Part shown: in pieces, positions 11,322 to 24,318 of the stretch
Numbering within the stretch: position 1 is the stretch's first letter
Layout of the letters: every line of letters starts with the position of its first letter
Assembly (NCBI RefSeq): GCF_009727055.1
Contig: NC_052354.1
Coordinates: forward strand, 45,287,830 to 45,351,829
Length of the DNA: 64,000 bases
Direction: 5' to 3'
Source of the DNA: Benincasa hispida
Lineage: Eukaryota > Streptophyta > Magnoliopsida > Cucurbitales > Cucurbitaceae
Notes under the pieces: generated by a model
Databases searched by the model: none
What the model saw: the letters and a program-made list of their open reading frames with translations, nothing else
Told to the model about the DNA's origin: nothing
Made by a program: the position numbers and the translations under genes

Positions 11322-12213
11322 TAATGGAACTATAAGGTCCACTGCAAAAGCGGGATCAACCCCAATTTTGTTTTTTATAGAATTGGAAAATTACATAACA
11401 ACAAATTTGTGCATTAAACATAAAATTACAGCATGCAAAACAAAAGAGGAAGAATGGGTTATGATCAACTTACCCTTGAAGAACCAAGGATCTTCACGAA
11501 AGCCTCCTCTCCAGTCACGATCTACCAAGAACCACACTATTCAAGCCCTGGAATTAGCCCTTAAGGGAGCAACTTATCTACTTACCCCGACATTAAGGAA
11601 TGAGTGAATTTCGTCTTGTGTAGCTGTGTTCCCAACTTCTCAATCAAATGAATCCCCAAAATGGTAGGCTTATTGAGTTGACAATCTGACCACTTTCACC
11701 CATACAAATCAAATGACCGCCTTCATAGGCATGAGTTCACAACTCACTCAGGATTTAGATCATATCACCTATGATCATCTAGGTAAAATATAAGTCTTTA
11801 CTATTAATGGCGTTATACAACGAGACTATTCATTTCGTGGCCCAGTCTTATATAAAACCTTTTGTATAGAACACCCCACATGAATGCTCAGGATCAGAGC
11901 ATTTGTAGTACTTTACAACAATTGTAACATCTACAAAGCGGGTCGTATTCGCAGTGTCACCAAGATAAGGTATCCAACCTTATCCATCTACTATAGATCA
12001 TTTAGATTATCACTTAAACATGATCCACCTGTATGTCTCTACATACATGTTTAAACGACAGAAAATAACCTTGGATGTTAGTTTATTGGTTTTGTAAGTT
12101 AATGCTACTAAATATCGAATAAAATATCTTATATTTTATTAAATAAATAAATCGTTTGTACGTTATAATTACAAGCTACAGGACCTACGAGATTTAGGGC
12201 ATCAACCCCAACA
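11322..12213 (-). repeat. Short LTR variant of the ATGCCCTAAA family, minus orientation
   Basis: Read from 12213 on the minus strand it begins TGTTGGGGTTGATGCCCTAAA and reaches the PBS junction at 11321 after about 890 bases. Compared with the 2.06-2.12 kb LTRs it keeps roughly the first 650-700 bases and the last 150. The middle, including the CGATCG array, is absent. It is either an internally deleted LTR or a short-LTR subfamily. Confidence 0.65.
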
Positions 12214-14470
12214 ATAGAAACATATAGAGAATACATATTTGAAATAATCATACTTCATGGTTTCATATCAATGCATAATGCCATGTAAAATATGGAGTAC
12301 ACTTATGTTATTTCCTTGATAAATTTCATAATGCGGTAAAACATGGCATCGACTTACTGAAAAATGCATGTTGAACTCATAAATAACTTCATCATCTAAA
12401 AGCATGGACCATGTGACCAACATTCATTTTAAGGCATGCGTTGAAGAAAATCATGTTATAAAAACCTCATATAAAATGTCTATGCGTTAAAACCATTCAT
12501 AAAACTAACATTGGAAAAACATTTATTAAAACTTGTCGCTCACTGTCTTAGGCTACTTATCCAAGGGGTTGTACGTCTCTCTTATTTGCGCTTGTTCTGA
12601 AAATGAAAGGTCTCTTAGTCAGTATACTTAGCTTCATGTTGAGATTAACGCATAACTTATCTTCACCACATATTAATAGTCATCGCATCACACTAAGTTC
12701 GATGCATCGAACTATCTTCACCATATCGGCTATCCTTAGACATCTTACCTTATAACTTGGCTGATAATTGAAAATGCTTCCTCAAAGTGCTTGAGTAATT
12801 ACTGAAACGACTTCTCAGTTTATGCAACATACTCAAAGTGCCTTTGTTGTGGATTGCCTATGTTGTATGCGTCAATGCATAACATTACTAGATCAGTTGC
12901 TTGCTTGTTCTTTATATGCAACTGCTTGCTTATTCGTCCACAACATCATTTTCAGATTCAGTCTTCCAAATTTCTTAATTTAATTCCAACATTCATAAAA
13001 ACTAAACTCTCTTTTAGAAAATTGCTCAAAAACATTTTAACTTTTACTCACCTTAGAATTTGAGCAATATTTCTTCCAAAATTCATTAGAAATTCCTCAA
13101 ATTTTCCTTTAGTTGGCCGAAAATTCTTCAACTTTCAAAATCTTTAGATGGCAAGAACGCTCTTCATCCTCACTTAGGCGTTAAAAAACATTTGGCAAAA
13201 TAATCTTCTTCGTTGTTAAGCCTATTTATACTTGAGCATGCATGAGAGTTTGCTTAATTAATTGTCATCTAACATGCTTCTTCTTTCATTAACGTTTACA
13301 AGGTTGCCACCTGGTTTACTTACTCGTTAATTAAGCTGAATTCCTTAGCTTAAACTTTATCGCATGGTCTTGTGGCCACCCAAGCCTTCTCCCTTCAATG
13401 CATGTTTTTTTGCCACATCACTTGTCAGCTTAGCCTCAACATCGATATACAAAGTTGGTTGCATAAATCTTTCATACCACTTTGTTGTGCTTAGTCATAA
13501 TGCCCCATTTCTTGGACCTCTGGCCGCATGGTTAAACCTGACTGGTCGCATAGCAGCTCATAGTTCCAACACATGGAACCCTCTCTACCTTCTCTAAGTG
13601 TTAACTTGTTTCTACTTAACCCAATAACTCAACGTTCCACAATTAACATATTTTCTTGCCCTTTTCCGATTTACCATTAATAGACTTCTCAAACTCTCTA
13701 TGCGTCAACCATGTATACAATCTGAACGCATATAGTCAGGACACTTAGAAAATTTTCCTTCTCTTACATTTCAGACGCATTATTCATTATACACACTTTA
13801 CTTACTCTTTTCATTGATGTTAATACACATCTTTAACTCATAATTAAGTTTACTTAAACTTAATTAACTAGTAAGACAAGTTCAGAGGTTTACAGTATAT
13901 ATGTGGTTGAAATACAAAAAGAGCATGTTTTAATTGATACATTTTATAGTATGAGAATAATATTTGATATGTTATCTAACAATAATATAAATATATCTAC
14001 TTTGTTAAAATAAATAATTAAAAAATAAAAAGTAGACTCAAAAGTGACTAAAACGATCTTTAATCTGAAAATTCTAAAGTTCAAGGATCCGGAAGAAGAG
14101 ACGGAAAAAAGTGACCAAGTTTATCAGGTTAAAAAATTTAGGAATTAAATTCCTAATTTTAAAAGTTAGGGATTGAATGGACGTAAATTTCGGTTTTTAT
14201 AGATAAAATTTATAATTTAACCGTTATACTATGTAAATTTGTTCAATATTATTATATTATTTTTATCATATTGTATGATTCAAATTTAATAAACTTTTTT
14301 AAAAAATGTAATGATTTAAAGAATTTAAGGCTTTCGTTTCATATTCCAACGTTAGAATTGAATACTCAAGACCCTTGTTTGAATTGCTATCATTTTTATT
14401 TAGGATAATTAACATCCTACTAAAATTAGTACAGCTTCGTAATTGACATAATTAAATTTGATAATAATTT
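12214..14470. other. No gene recognised; probable old retroelement debris
   Basis: The stretch is AT-rich with short frames of no recognisable character. Bases about 12540-13870 contain recurring ATGCGT/ACGCAT words and pyrimidine-rich strings typical of retrotransposon spacer. I could not align it to any other part of the window. Confidence 0.3.
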
Positions 14471-14880
14471 ATTAAATATTTTTTATTTTATTTCTTCTAA
14501 AAAAAATATAGAGAGATTTTCATAGATAAAAAAAAAAAAAAAACTAATAAATATTGATAAACTTTTATTAACGTCTATAAGTGATAAACTTATATAAATT
14601 TCTATCACCGAAAGACAATGGACTTTTATTAAATATTTTTTATTTTATTTCTTCTAAAAAAAATATAGAGAGATTTTCATAGATAAAAAAAAAAAAAAAA
14701 CTAATAAATATTGATATAGACTTCTATCAATTTTGATCATTGATAGACTTCTATCCGTTTCCGTCACTGATAGACTTCTATCAGTTTTTATCACTGATAG
14801 GCATTAATAGATTTTATCAGCGTCTATCTGTGATAGATATTGGTAACAATGTCTATCACAACTATAATTAAATTTTACTA
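14471..14880. repeat. 87-bp direct duplication plus TATCACTGATAGA repeats
   Basis: Bases 14471-14557 and 14628-14714 are nearly identical, including the A-tract of about 16 and the ATAGAGAGATTTTCATAG core. They are followed by several ~26-base units built on GATAGACTTCTATCAGTTT and TCACTGATAG up to about 14850. The units contain inverted halves (TCTATCA/TGATAGA), so they can fold. Confidence 0.7.
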
Positions 14881-14927
14881 TTTGTATAAATATTCCTTAT
14901 TTTTATATTTTTGAAAATCTCCTTATA

Positions 14928-14951
14928 TACATACATACATACATACATACC

Positions 14952-14992
<41 letters not shown>
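14928..14992. repeat. (ATAC)n-(AT)n compound microsatellite
   Basis: About eight ATAC units run directly into a run of about 16 AT dinucleotides. Confidence 0.9.
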
Positions 14993-14995
<3 letters not shown>

Positions 14996-17900
14996 AGTTT
15001 CAATTTTATAATTTCATTTGGTCGTCAACCTCTCTTTCGTAAACTTGTTTAAATTTATAATTGAAAGTTTTGGTAGTTGATGCCTTGTTCACCGAGTTAT
15101 ATTTCGATTGACCCATTTAATGGAGACCCGGTGCCCATTGACTATTTTGGTTAACTTCCAATAAACTAGATTTATTTTGCTTTACATTTGAAAGACTTTC
15201 GAGAGTTGTTTAGATCACAGATATTGCTTTATGGGTATAGATTATTAAATATCTGAGATTTGAATGTCTGAGTTTTATATGTCAAGGATAATTAATGTCT
15301 GTGTTGGGATGTGCAGGATAATTAATGTCTGAAAGTTAAATATTTGTGTTCAATTCAATAATTGTATATAGAAACTAAAAGTAAATAATTACTTACTAAA
15401 ATGTAAGAGATGAATTAAATTTAACATTAATTAACCTATTGCTATGTTGATTAAATAAAATAAGAAATAAATAAATACTTTTTAATTAAATATTATTAAT
15501 CAGTTACTAAAAATAATTAAATTAATGAATAGATTAATTAGAATATTGATAATTAACAATAATAATTTATATTAAATAGTTAAGATAACATAAGATATTA
15601 ATGGTAAAGATATTAGTTGAAATTTATCAAATCTAAATAATATATTTATATAATTGATAATTGATTAAAACTAATAGTAATGAATATTTGATATTAATTT
15701 ATTAATTAACTAAGCTATGTATTTATTGTTCATCTCCCAGATATAAAAATTACACATTCTTGTACAATATTAAAAAACCTATGTCATATGGGTTTTAAAA
15801 TTCCCTCAATAATAATATGTTGGGTTTTAAAAAGTGTAATTATGTGAATCAAACAGAGATATTAAATGTCTGTCTGAAATCTTATTAGAATATCCGTGGA
15901 TCTCAAAGTAATTAATGATTGAATTATAAGCCTATAATGAAAATGATTTTACAATAATTTAATCGAAATCACTTCGGCCATTATTTTGATTTACAAAATT
16001 TGCTTTTCAGAAGTAATTGAAATTAGCTTTCTTAGATTATATTTCATTTTAATTTTTCTACTATTTAACCCCTATGCCAATTTGGTTACTAGTTTATATG
16101 ACTAGTTATTAGTTACTTTGAACTGCAGAATAAGAATTATGGCAGGAATTTAGACATTGTATTATAATTGAAAAATAGAAGTTTTATACATAATGCATGT
16201 TAAATATTGGAAACTACAATATTAAAATGTGTATATTCTATTATATTCCTTTATCGATAATTTATTAAAAATTAAAGGGGTTTTTTCATTCTAATATTCT
16301 ATGATAGTTGAAATTATATCCTAATTCATAAACTTTCAAAATATCTACTTTAATTCTTAAATTTCATAAAATATTAATAACAATTAATTTAGTTTTTACT
16401 GTCAAAGCGAGTGTAGCTCAATTCCAACCATTACAATTCGAGAAAATATATATGTGTACTCTATATATATATATATATATGTATATAAAACTTAAGAAGT
16501 CAAAGTTCATTGACTGATATGGACTATTTGATTTAAAGTTAGACCGTGTTTATCAATATGTAACAAAAAATGGTATAATAATAATAGGATTCTATTGATA
16601 GATCAATCTAATGAGCCAAATCGCAAACATAATTGAATTTTTTTTTATCACGTTTACTTAAAATTATGAATTTGTCATATTTACTATTACTATCACCATT
16701 TATGGTCAAACGATAACAATAAATATGACAGTAAATGCGACAAATTCATAATTCTCATGGTGTAACAATAACAATAAGAGGGTGTTTGGATTGAGGAAAT
16801 TGGGATGAATAAAAGTGGGAATAGTAAGAGATATACATCCTTTTTAGTACATGTTTTGAAGTTTTGGGCCTGAAAATAAACTATTCTCATGCACTTCTTA
16901 TACCCATTGATGATACTTGATGTCCACTCTTCCTATTAAAATTAATTAATATATGAATATTAAATTTATAATTTAGAAAATTATATTAAACTTTAATTTA
17001 TAATATTTGAATTTAACTGCTTCAGATTCATAAATAAATAAATTAATTATATAATAAACAGTAAAAAAAACTAATGCATTAATACTAGTAATATACGTAG
17101 TTAATTAATTATCATTATAATTAATATTTTATTAGATTGTTTTTTAAATAATTATAATTAGTTTATCATTGATTAATTATAATTCATTGTTTTTTTAATT
17201 ACAAAAATGTTATATTTATTTTTTTAAACTGATTTTGATTGTTTTATTAATTAATACATCATATTTATATAAATTCATCAAGTTGGTACATCAAATTATG
17301 TAATTAGATAACTTTAATTATAAATTACCCATTTTATAAATTTTTGTAATTAATATTATTATTTCATAGTTAAATAATTAATTTTGCTCAAAACTTTAAA
17401 TTGAATTTATTATTTATCAATTAATCTATCAAAGTTTTATAGAGGTGTCCATGATTAATTTTATAAATAAATACAGAGCTAATTTGTTACAATAAAATTT
17501 TAATAACATTCTTATATAAAACCAAATACAGTTATTCTTGATTTCCAGCAATCGTATTTTTAGTTTTTTTTCTTCTTATTCCTAGTGAGTCTTACATGAT
17601 TTTCAAACACAATTGGATTGAGCACTATCTACTCGTCAATCAATTTGCGTTTTTCTATTATAAATTTAGAAGGATCTCAAATGCCAGTATGAGTATGAAA
17701 CACAAGTAAGCAATACAAAATATAATCAAATGGGGCTCACTTTTTAGATTATTATTGATTTATTACGTTTACCTCGGATAAATGTGGTCTTAATATATAG
17801 ATTAAACAACATAACTTTTGTATGTAGATTAAATTAGAAGAAATAGAAGTAAGAAGAAAATAATGCAAATATTTTATCACTAATTATTATTATTTTTAAA

Positions 17901-19297
17901 TATTTTTTATATTTAAAAAGTCACTATTTCATTAACTATTTATTATTATTTTGTACTTTTTTTAAGTCATTTTATACATTGATGGATATAAATTTGATAG
18001 TTGACATTTAAAAAGATCTAGATGACAAGGGGACTATTTTAAGTCACATGGCTTAACTTAGATGTTAGATTTCAAATCAACTTAAGATTACTAAAATCTG
18101 ATTAATAAAAGACCACTATAATGATTAAAATATTTGTTTCATTATTCGAATAATAGGAAAGATTAAACTATTTACTGAATTTTGAATAGAATTTCTATTT
18201 ACTTCCATAAATGATAAAAGTTATAAGTGAGTCGTGAGATTTTCAAGTTTAATAAGATAGATTGAATTTAGATTAACAAATGATATATATAAAAATAAAA
18301 AGTCACACCCACATAAGAGACTACGACTCTATTTGATATTACTTTGACTTTTAAAATAATTATTGACATGACAACTGTGTTTTTAGAAAAATCAATCGTA
18401 AAAATAAGCAAAATAATGTTTGATAACTTTCAGCTTAAACTTGTTTGGTGAAACATACAAAAACATATTAATTTAGATATAATAACTGAAATAGACTTAT
18501 AATCGAAAATTTAAAGTTTTTTATAGTTTGAAATTTTAAATAATTATTTAATATGATAAATTTTGTTTGTTATATATTAATTTTTAAATATTAAAGAAAA
18601 TAGGCTTTATTTTTTAATATATATATATATATTATATATATATATATATATTATATATTTAAAATGATGCATTTTAACTCATGAAAAATAGAAAATAAAT
18701 TTGATTAGGTAAAAATAGATAAATATATTAAATAAATTTCCTTTTAAAATATAAAATTGAAAACTAAATATTAATAAATAAAAAACTACTTAATTTTAGG
18801 AGAATCTAAAAACCGATAGAACATTGTTTTTTAAAGTAAACATCGAATTAATGTGTTTTTAAAAGTGATTTAATAGATTTAATTTAAATCTATTTTACCA
18901 AACTCAAAAAAGAAAAGTTTCAAATGGTTTTTTGACACGGCCAAGGTAATAATGCTAAACATCCTATGACATTATTGGGTGAATTTAAGGTTGGTGGCTC
19001 AAACGATAATTCTTTTTTTGTATACTCTCATTTTATACGGTTAGTTTATTTTTTCAAAACTGGTCAAAATGATCATTATATTACGTAGTATTACAATTAG
19101 CTAATCATGGGTTAAACTATGCTTTTACTGTGATATTTGAGAATTTTTAATTTGGTCCTCATAATCTAAACAACTTAAAAAAAAATTTAGCACAAACAAC
19201 TTAAATATAGCCAATTATATCATCTATGTTGGTAAGTGTAAAAACTAGACTATGTTTTACATGCCATGATAATTAATAGGTTGAAATAGTGATTTAA
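14993..19297. other. AT-rich intergenic stretch without recognised genes
   Basis: I see no gene over about 4.3 kb. Very low GC, short (AT)n tracts at about 16462-16480 and 18620-18655 (the latter TA-rich and self-complementary), and no coding pattern. It may contain decayed miniature elements. Confidence 0.4.
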
Positions 19298-20264
19298 GGG
19301 TGTATTTGGTATGTGAATAAAATAGAGAGTTGAGTTGAGTTGAGTTGGAATTATTATCTGGAGAGTTAAATTATCTGTGTTTGTTTGTAGAGTTGAGTTG
19401 AGTTGGTAATTATTATCTGTGTTTGTTGTATAGAGTTAGTTGAGTTAAGTTGGAGGATTTTATGCAATTTTTGTGAATAAGATTAGTTCTATTTTTTTTT
19501 CTGTTTGTTTTTTATTTCATTCTTTTATTTTTTAGTTTTATGCTTTGCTATTGTTGATTAATTTTCAAATATACATGTATTTTCTCAAATCATTTATGAC
19601 ATAAACTGGACAATCTCAATTTTTTGTCCTCAATTTATAGAACATAATAGATTATTTTTCATATATTCTTTTCAAAAACTGTAATAATTCTAATTCTCTT
19701 CAATCGGTAAAACATACCAACAAAATATATCATATTGCTGCTCAATTAATTGGTATATTGTATATTGAATGTTTGTATATATATTGAATGTAATTATCTC
19801 AATTACTAATTGATATATTGTATGTATATATATTGAATCTTGCTAACTTAACTTTATTATTTCACATATATACAGTTTATTTTTATACAATATTGATAGT
19901 ATATTTGGAATTGAAATTGTACATAGGATAATTACCTTTCATTTGATTATGATGGTGAGAATGTGATGTATTACAGTAACATTTTTCATAAGATCACAAA
20001 AATAATATGAACCGACCGAACATGTGGCCGTTTCCAAAAAAAAATTCCACAAAATATATGTTCTTTTCGATACTTATAATATTAATTATATTTACAAACA
20101 CAAAAATTACATGTCATGACGTATGCAAAAATTATCATTCTTTTCGACATGACAGTTAATTGTCCATTTGCTGTTATCCAAAAGAACTATAAACAAAATA
20201 TAGGAGTGTGATCAGTCTACATGGTTCTTCCTAGTAGACGGAGGCAGTACCTCTTCCATGTGTG

Positions 20265-21204
20265 TTATGGTTCTGCAAAGAAGCAATCTGTCTTCTGAAT
20301 GTCTGTGACAACGAGGTCAATAAGGGTGTCCTGATCATCTTCATCTAGGCCATCAATGTTGTATATGGAATTTACTACTTCCTTCCGGCGCCCGAACTCC
20401 AGCTCATACTTCTCATTTTGCCACGATGCAAGTCTACTCATGTGTGTGCTCTGCATTTCAACAGTCGATCTCATGTCGGTCATTTTGGCTTGGAATGATG
20501 GCCTCTTCCTCTTACTGCCTCGAGATGACTCGACAGGTACACTCGCTCTACCTGTATATTGCTCTGCTGGCTTTTCATCTATTTCATCTTGATTTAATGG
20601 TGATTCTGTCTGGCGAACCTCAGGGGTGTGATAGTCCTGTGATCCAAGTCGAATCTCATCTTCAGACTCTCTGAATGCATTCGTCGTATCACGTATGGGT
20701 CCTCACTTGATTGCCATACTGCTCTGTCTTTCCCAAATACGATGGAGAGGTCATCGTAATGTGGGAATGGCTTGTTCCACATCCCCTTCGCATTGGGATG
20801 ACTCTGCATTGATACACATACACATTATTAATATTTATATTATAACACGTACCCATACATTTTTTTTCTAGAATCTTACCCGAACCCAAAGAACGAAAAT
20901 CTCCCTATCGAACTGGACACATTTGAACTCCTCGTTCCAGCCGAACCCCGACTGACTTAACATCTCTGATATTGCGTTGTATTGTTTCTTCAGACTCCTC
21001 ACCTTGCACTCAATGGTGTACTGATTCAATGCGCACCTGCACTTTCTCATGCAGAATTCGCTCCAAATGTTGTAGGTATCCTGGTCAAAACGTCCCATTG
21101 TCGGACCTCCAACCGGTCTCCACTAAATACAATAAAGCTTCCACCAACTTAGCGTCCTCCACCTTCGACCATACGTGTTTAGACCTCTTACCATTACCTG
21201 CCAT
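20265..21204 (-). pseudogene. Myb/SANT-like protein of a Harbinger transposon, broken
   Basis: The second protein of PIF/Harbinger elements, a trihelix-like DNA-binding partner that helps the transposase enter the nucleus and bind. From the ATG at 21204 it reads MAGNGKRSKHVWSKVEDAKL, the typical start of this family with the first SANT tryptophan. The frame then stops at 21085-21087 (TGA where the family usually has Arg, in a NGTF-x-PGYL context). The family signature resumes in another frame (TIECKVRSLKKQYNAISEM, then SGFGWN). A 3' exon-like part encodes SHPNAKGMWNKPFPHYDDL (about 20809-20750). The C-terminal stretch ends TLIDLVVTDIQKTDCFF before the stop near 20265. At least one nonsense change and one frameshift make it a pseudogene. 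Confidence 0.75.
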
Positions 21205-21412
21205 TATGTTGCATGCATACATTTGTTGAATGAAGAGATGCTATAAATTAACCACATGCACAAACAAAGGATAAACTGCTGAAATTATATGTTCTAATTT
21301 AACTTGTTCACACACAGTCTTGGCACAAAACATTTTCACGACATACTTGGAATGTTCCATAATTAAATTTTATTCAGTAGTAAAAGAAAAGTAAGCAATG
21401 AACATTGAATAA

Positions 21413-22590
21413 TCAGGCTCTTTGCCATTGAGTAAACATTTCGACCGCTAAGTCATCCCTAAACTTGGTCCATTCCTTCGATGATTCAACAAATTCAATA
21501 TGATCCCCATCAAGACCAACTGATGCAGAATTCTCCTCATCGGGCATATCAAATATTGCATCGATTCCCATCTCCCTTATGATCAAGTTGTGAATAAGGC
21601 AACATGCAGATATTGTTCGACATTGGACTTGTATTGGGTAGAATGATTTTCCCCTAAGAATAGCCCACCGCCCCTTTAGCAACCCAAACGCTCGCTCGAT
21701 AACGTTCCTTGCTGAAGAATGTTTCATGTTTGAAAAATTCTCTTGCAGTTGTCGGTGCGTTTTCTGCTCCACACCAATCGGATAGATGGTATCGTTCCCC
21801 TCTGTACGACACCAAGAATCCTTCAGCGTTGAGATATCCAGCATCACATAGATAATAGTATCTTGTACACGTTTTGAAATGTCATGCACATGTGTTGTGG
21901 CATGTACGCATGTTTAAATAATGTATACGGTTATTATAATACCTTTTGGAACCCTCAATTTGTACGGTCGCGAAACCGCAACCCTAAGAACCCTTGAATC
22001 GGCTGCAGACCCTTCCCATCCTGGCAAAACAAAGATGAACTCCCCATTTTGATCACACTCCGCAAGAACGTTTGTGGCAATCTCTCCCTTTCTCGTCCGA
22101 TATCGAGGTCGATTGACGACACTAACATTCACTTTAATGTATGTGCCATCTAACGCACCTAGACAATTCTGTTTCTCTTAAGTGATCAGAATGAATTAAA
22201 AAATATATATATCGTTGCATGCATATTTATGACGTATTCATATAAAAAACTGAGTACTTTTTGTACCTGAAACCACTTCCATCTTCCATTGGTGCATGTA
22301 TTTGTGATCGGTTCTGGTTTTTTTAACAAAACAGTGTGAAGTTGTAAGACTGCCATAAGAACTATGTTGAAATATCTCGAAAAGTTTATGCGTACCACTC
22401 GATTCTTGACATAGTGTGCAAGAATGTGTAGGAATATCACAACCATCTCTTCGACGTCCATACATCTTGTTGATTCCAAACAACCAGTCGACCATAGCAT
22501 ATTACATAGAAATGTAAAGGTACGTCTATCCATTCGGGTGCTTTCACGACATGCCAAGTCACTCTCGTAAATTAGGCAAAAGAAGGTCAA
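21413..22590 (-). pseudogene. HARBI1-like DDE transposase/nuclease, frameshifted
   Basis: Transposase of the enclosing Harbinger element. In order I see RMDRRTFTFLCNMLW, then HILAHYVKNRV, then NGRWKWFQ. An apparent GT-AG intron at 22169-22266 follows, then NCLGALDGTYIKVNV (first catalytic Asp), RPRYRTRKGEIATNVLA and GWEGSAADSRVL. After 21950 the frame changes: YYLCDAGYLNAEGF (second Asp) lies in one frame and NMKHSSARNVIERAFGLL (catalytic Glu) in the next. A single extra base near 21728 separates them. Some residues usual between 'NRV' and 'RYFN' are also missing. All three DDE acids are visible but cannot be made in one protein, so it is inactive. Confidence 0.85.
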
Positions 22591-23649
22591 CTACCTAATG
22601 CAGTGCCTAGCATATGTCAGTTGTCTTTCTATCCTTCGGTAATTGTTCAATAATGTGGTTAGTGTTATGAACAACTATATTTGAGAGTGCTAAATAATTC
22701 TCATGATCGAAAAGAGGTATTCAACAATATCCATCTTTATAGAGAAAGGGATACACAAGTTGTTCCTAAAAGGGTAAGGTATTTGGCGGATTATGTTACA
22801 TGATTAAGAAAGAATAGTAAACAATGTCAAGCGTCGGTATTGGGCATATTGGGTTATAGTTTAGATTTATGGTGTTATTTTTCCCAATGTACCTATAATA
22901 ATCTAAAAATGCATGTTTTCAAGGGCTTAGTGGGTTTTTTTCCTAAGGATAGGGTTGAAGGTATTTTAGTTAAGTCTTTTTAAGGGCCTAGTGGGTTCTT
23001 TTTTTCTCTCTCTCTTTCTTACTCTTCTTATTTTTTTCCCTAGATTGGTTTATGAACAATTTGTATCAGCTTCTAAAACTTGTCATACTCTTAGTTCCTA
23101 GGACAACAAATTTTCACCGAAAGATGTGTTAAAACGATGTATATAGAAAAAAATATGCATTTTTCCATACTTTCAAAACTTGGTGAACCGATTGTATGAA
23201 TATTGGTGTGCAATATTATTTTTAATTCTTATGTCACCGATTAGAAACTATAGTTTTCAAAAATTAAACATTGGTTATAATATTAATACCATATTTTCAT
23301 TACAATTACATAATTTTAAAAAAAAAAAAAATCAATTTTGATTGTGAAACGATAGTAAGACATACTAAAAATTAATCCTGAAATTAGATTGATAATAACA
23401 CACCAAAATGTATAGAATATGTTCTTATTGAAGCTGGAAAAAAAAATTTAATTTTGAATGTTAATTTGAATGTCATTAATTAAAGAGTGAAATTAATTTG
23501 AATGTTAGTTGAAAGTAAGTAGCAGCCACGTTTGTAGTAAAGTCAAGTAAACACAAATAGTAAAATCAAGTAAATAGAAATAACATATTTTCATAAAAAA
23601 AAAAAACAATGAGGATCTCGCTCACGAGGATCTTCATGAGTGAGATCTA

Positions 23650-23905
23650 TTTCCTTCTAGAGCTAGATCCTCATCACAAAATTAGCGAGATTCAGCCACA
23701 TTTCTAGCGAGATTTCCTTCTAGAGCGAGATCCTCATCACAAAATTAGCGAGATTCAACCCACATTTCTAGCGAGATTTCCTTCTAGTGCGAGATACTCA
23801 TCACAAAATTAACAAGATTTACTTCTAGAACGAGATCCTCATCACAAAATTAGCGAGATTTATTTCTAGAGCGAGATCCTCATCACAAAATTAGCGAGAT
23901 TTCAC
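23650..23905. repeat. Tandem repeat, five units of 41-64 bp
   Basis: Each unit contains TTCTAGAGCGAGATCCTCATC followed by ACAAAATTAGCGAGATT. The first two units carry an extra ~22 bases (CCACATTTCTAGCGAG); the last three are about 41 bases. They lie inside the Harbinger element, between transposase and right end, so subterminal binding repeats are one possible role. Confidence 0.85.
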
Positions 23906-23925
23906 TTGTCGAGGGTTGAAGTTTC

Positions 23926-24077
23926 GACTTATGTATATTGAAACTTCAACCTTCGACAACCCTTTATATATATTGTTTCCAAGTTTTTCTTTGTTTGTCG
24001 AGTTATGTATGTTGAAACTTCAACCTTCGACAACCCTAATATACATATTGTGTCCAAGTTTTTCTTTGTTTGTCGAT
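23926..24077. repeat. Two-copy direct repeat of about 75 bp
   Basis: Two adjacent copies share TGAAACTTCAACCTTCGACA and CCAAGTTTTTCTTTGTTTGT with few changes. They follow immediately after the 41-64 bp repeat, near the right end of the Harbinger element. Confidence 0.85.
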
Positions 24078-24318
24078 TTCTCAACGTTTGATCTCTACAT
24101 TAATCGAATCCTCATCCCTCGACTTCTAGCAAAACAACAATATTTCTCTAATATAAAAGGTATAATATTTCTCTAATATAATAAGTTTTGAAAATAACCA
24201 TATTAATATAAAATGTCCTAGTTTTAAGAGGATAAAAAAGGAGAGTTTTAAGTGGGTAAAAAGTAATAAATATCCACCCAATCCAATAACTCATATCCAT
24301 TTATCAAATACCTCCTAA

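Larger units (their letters stand above)
19298..24315 (-). mobile_element. Decayed PIF/Harbinger DNA transposon, about 5.0 kb
   Basis: A TAA trinucleotide lies at both 19295-19297 and 24316-24318, the target size and sequence expected for PIF/Harbinger. The ends are imperfect inverted repeats: GGGTGTATTTGGTA on the left, and on the right, read inverted, GGAGGTATTTGATA (11 of 14). Inside, on the minus strand, are a HARBI1-like transposase relic (21413-22590) and a Myb/SANT-like relic (20265-21204), the two proteins this superfamily needs. Subterminal repeats occur on both sides: GAGTTGAGTTGAGTTGG copies at 19325-19445, and tandem blocks at 23650-24077. Both genes are broken, so the copy is not autonomous. 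The boundaries are an inference from the repeats and the TAA. Confidence 0.75.

Noticed and set aside
23650..23905. CRISPR array
   Set aside because: Plant nuclear DNA, and the units are adjacent tandem repeats of variable length without unique spacers.
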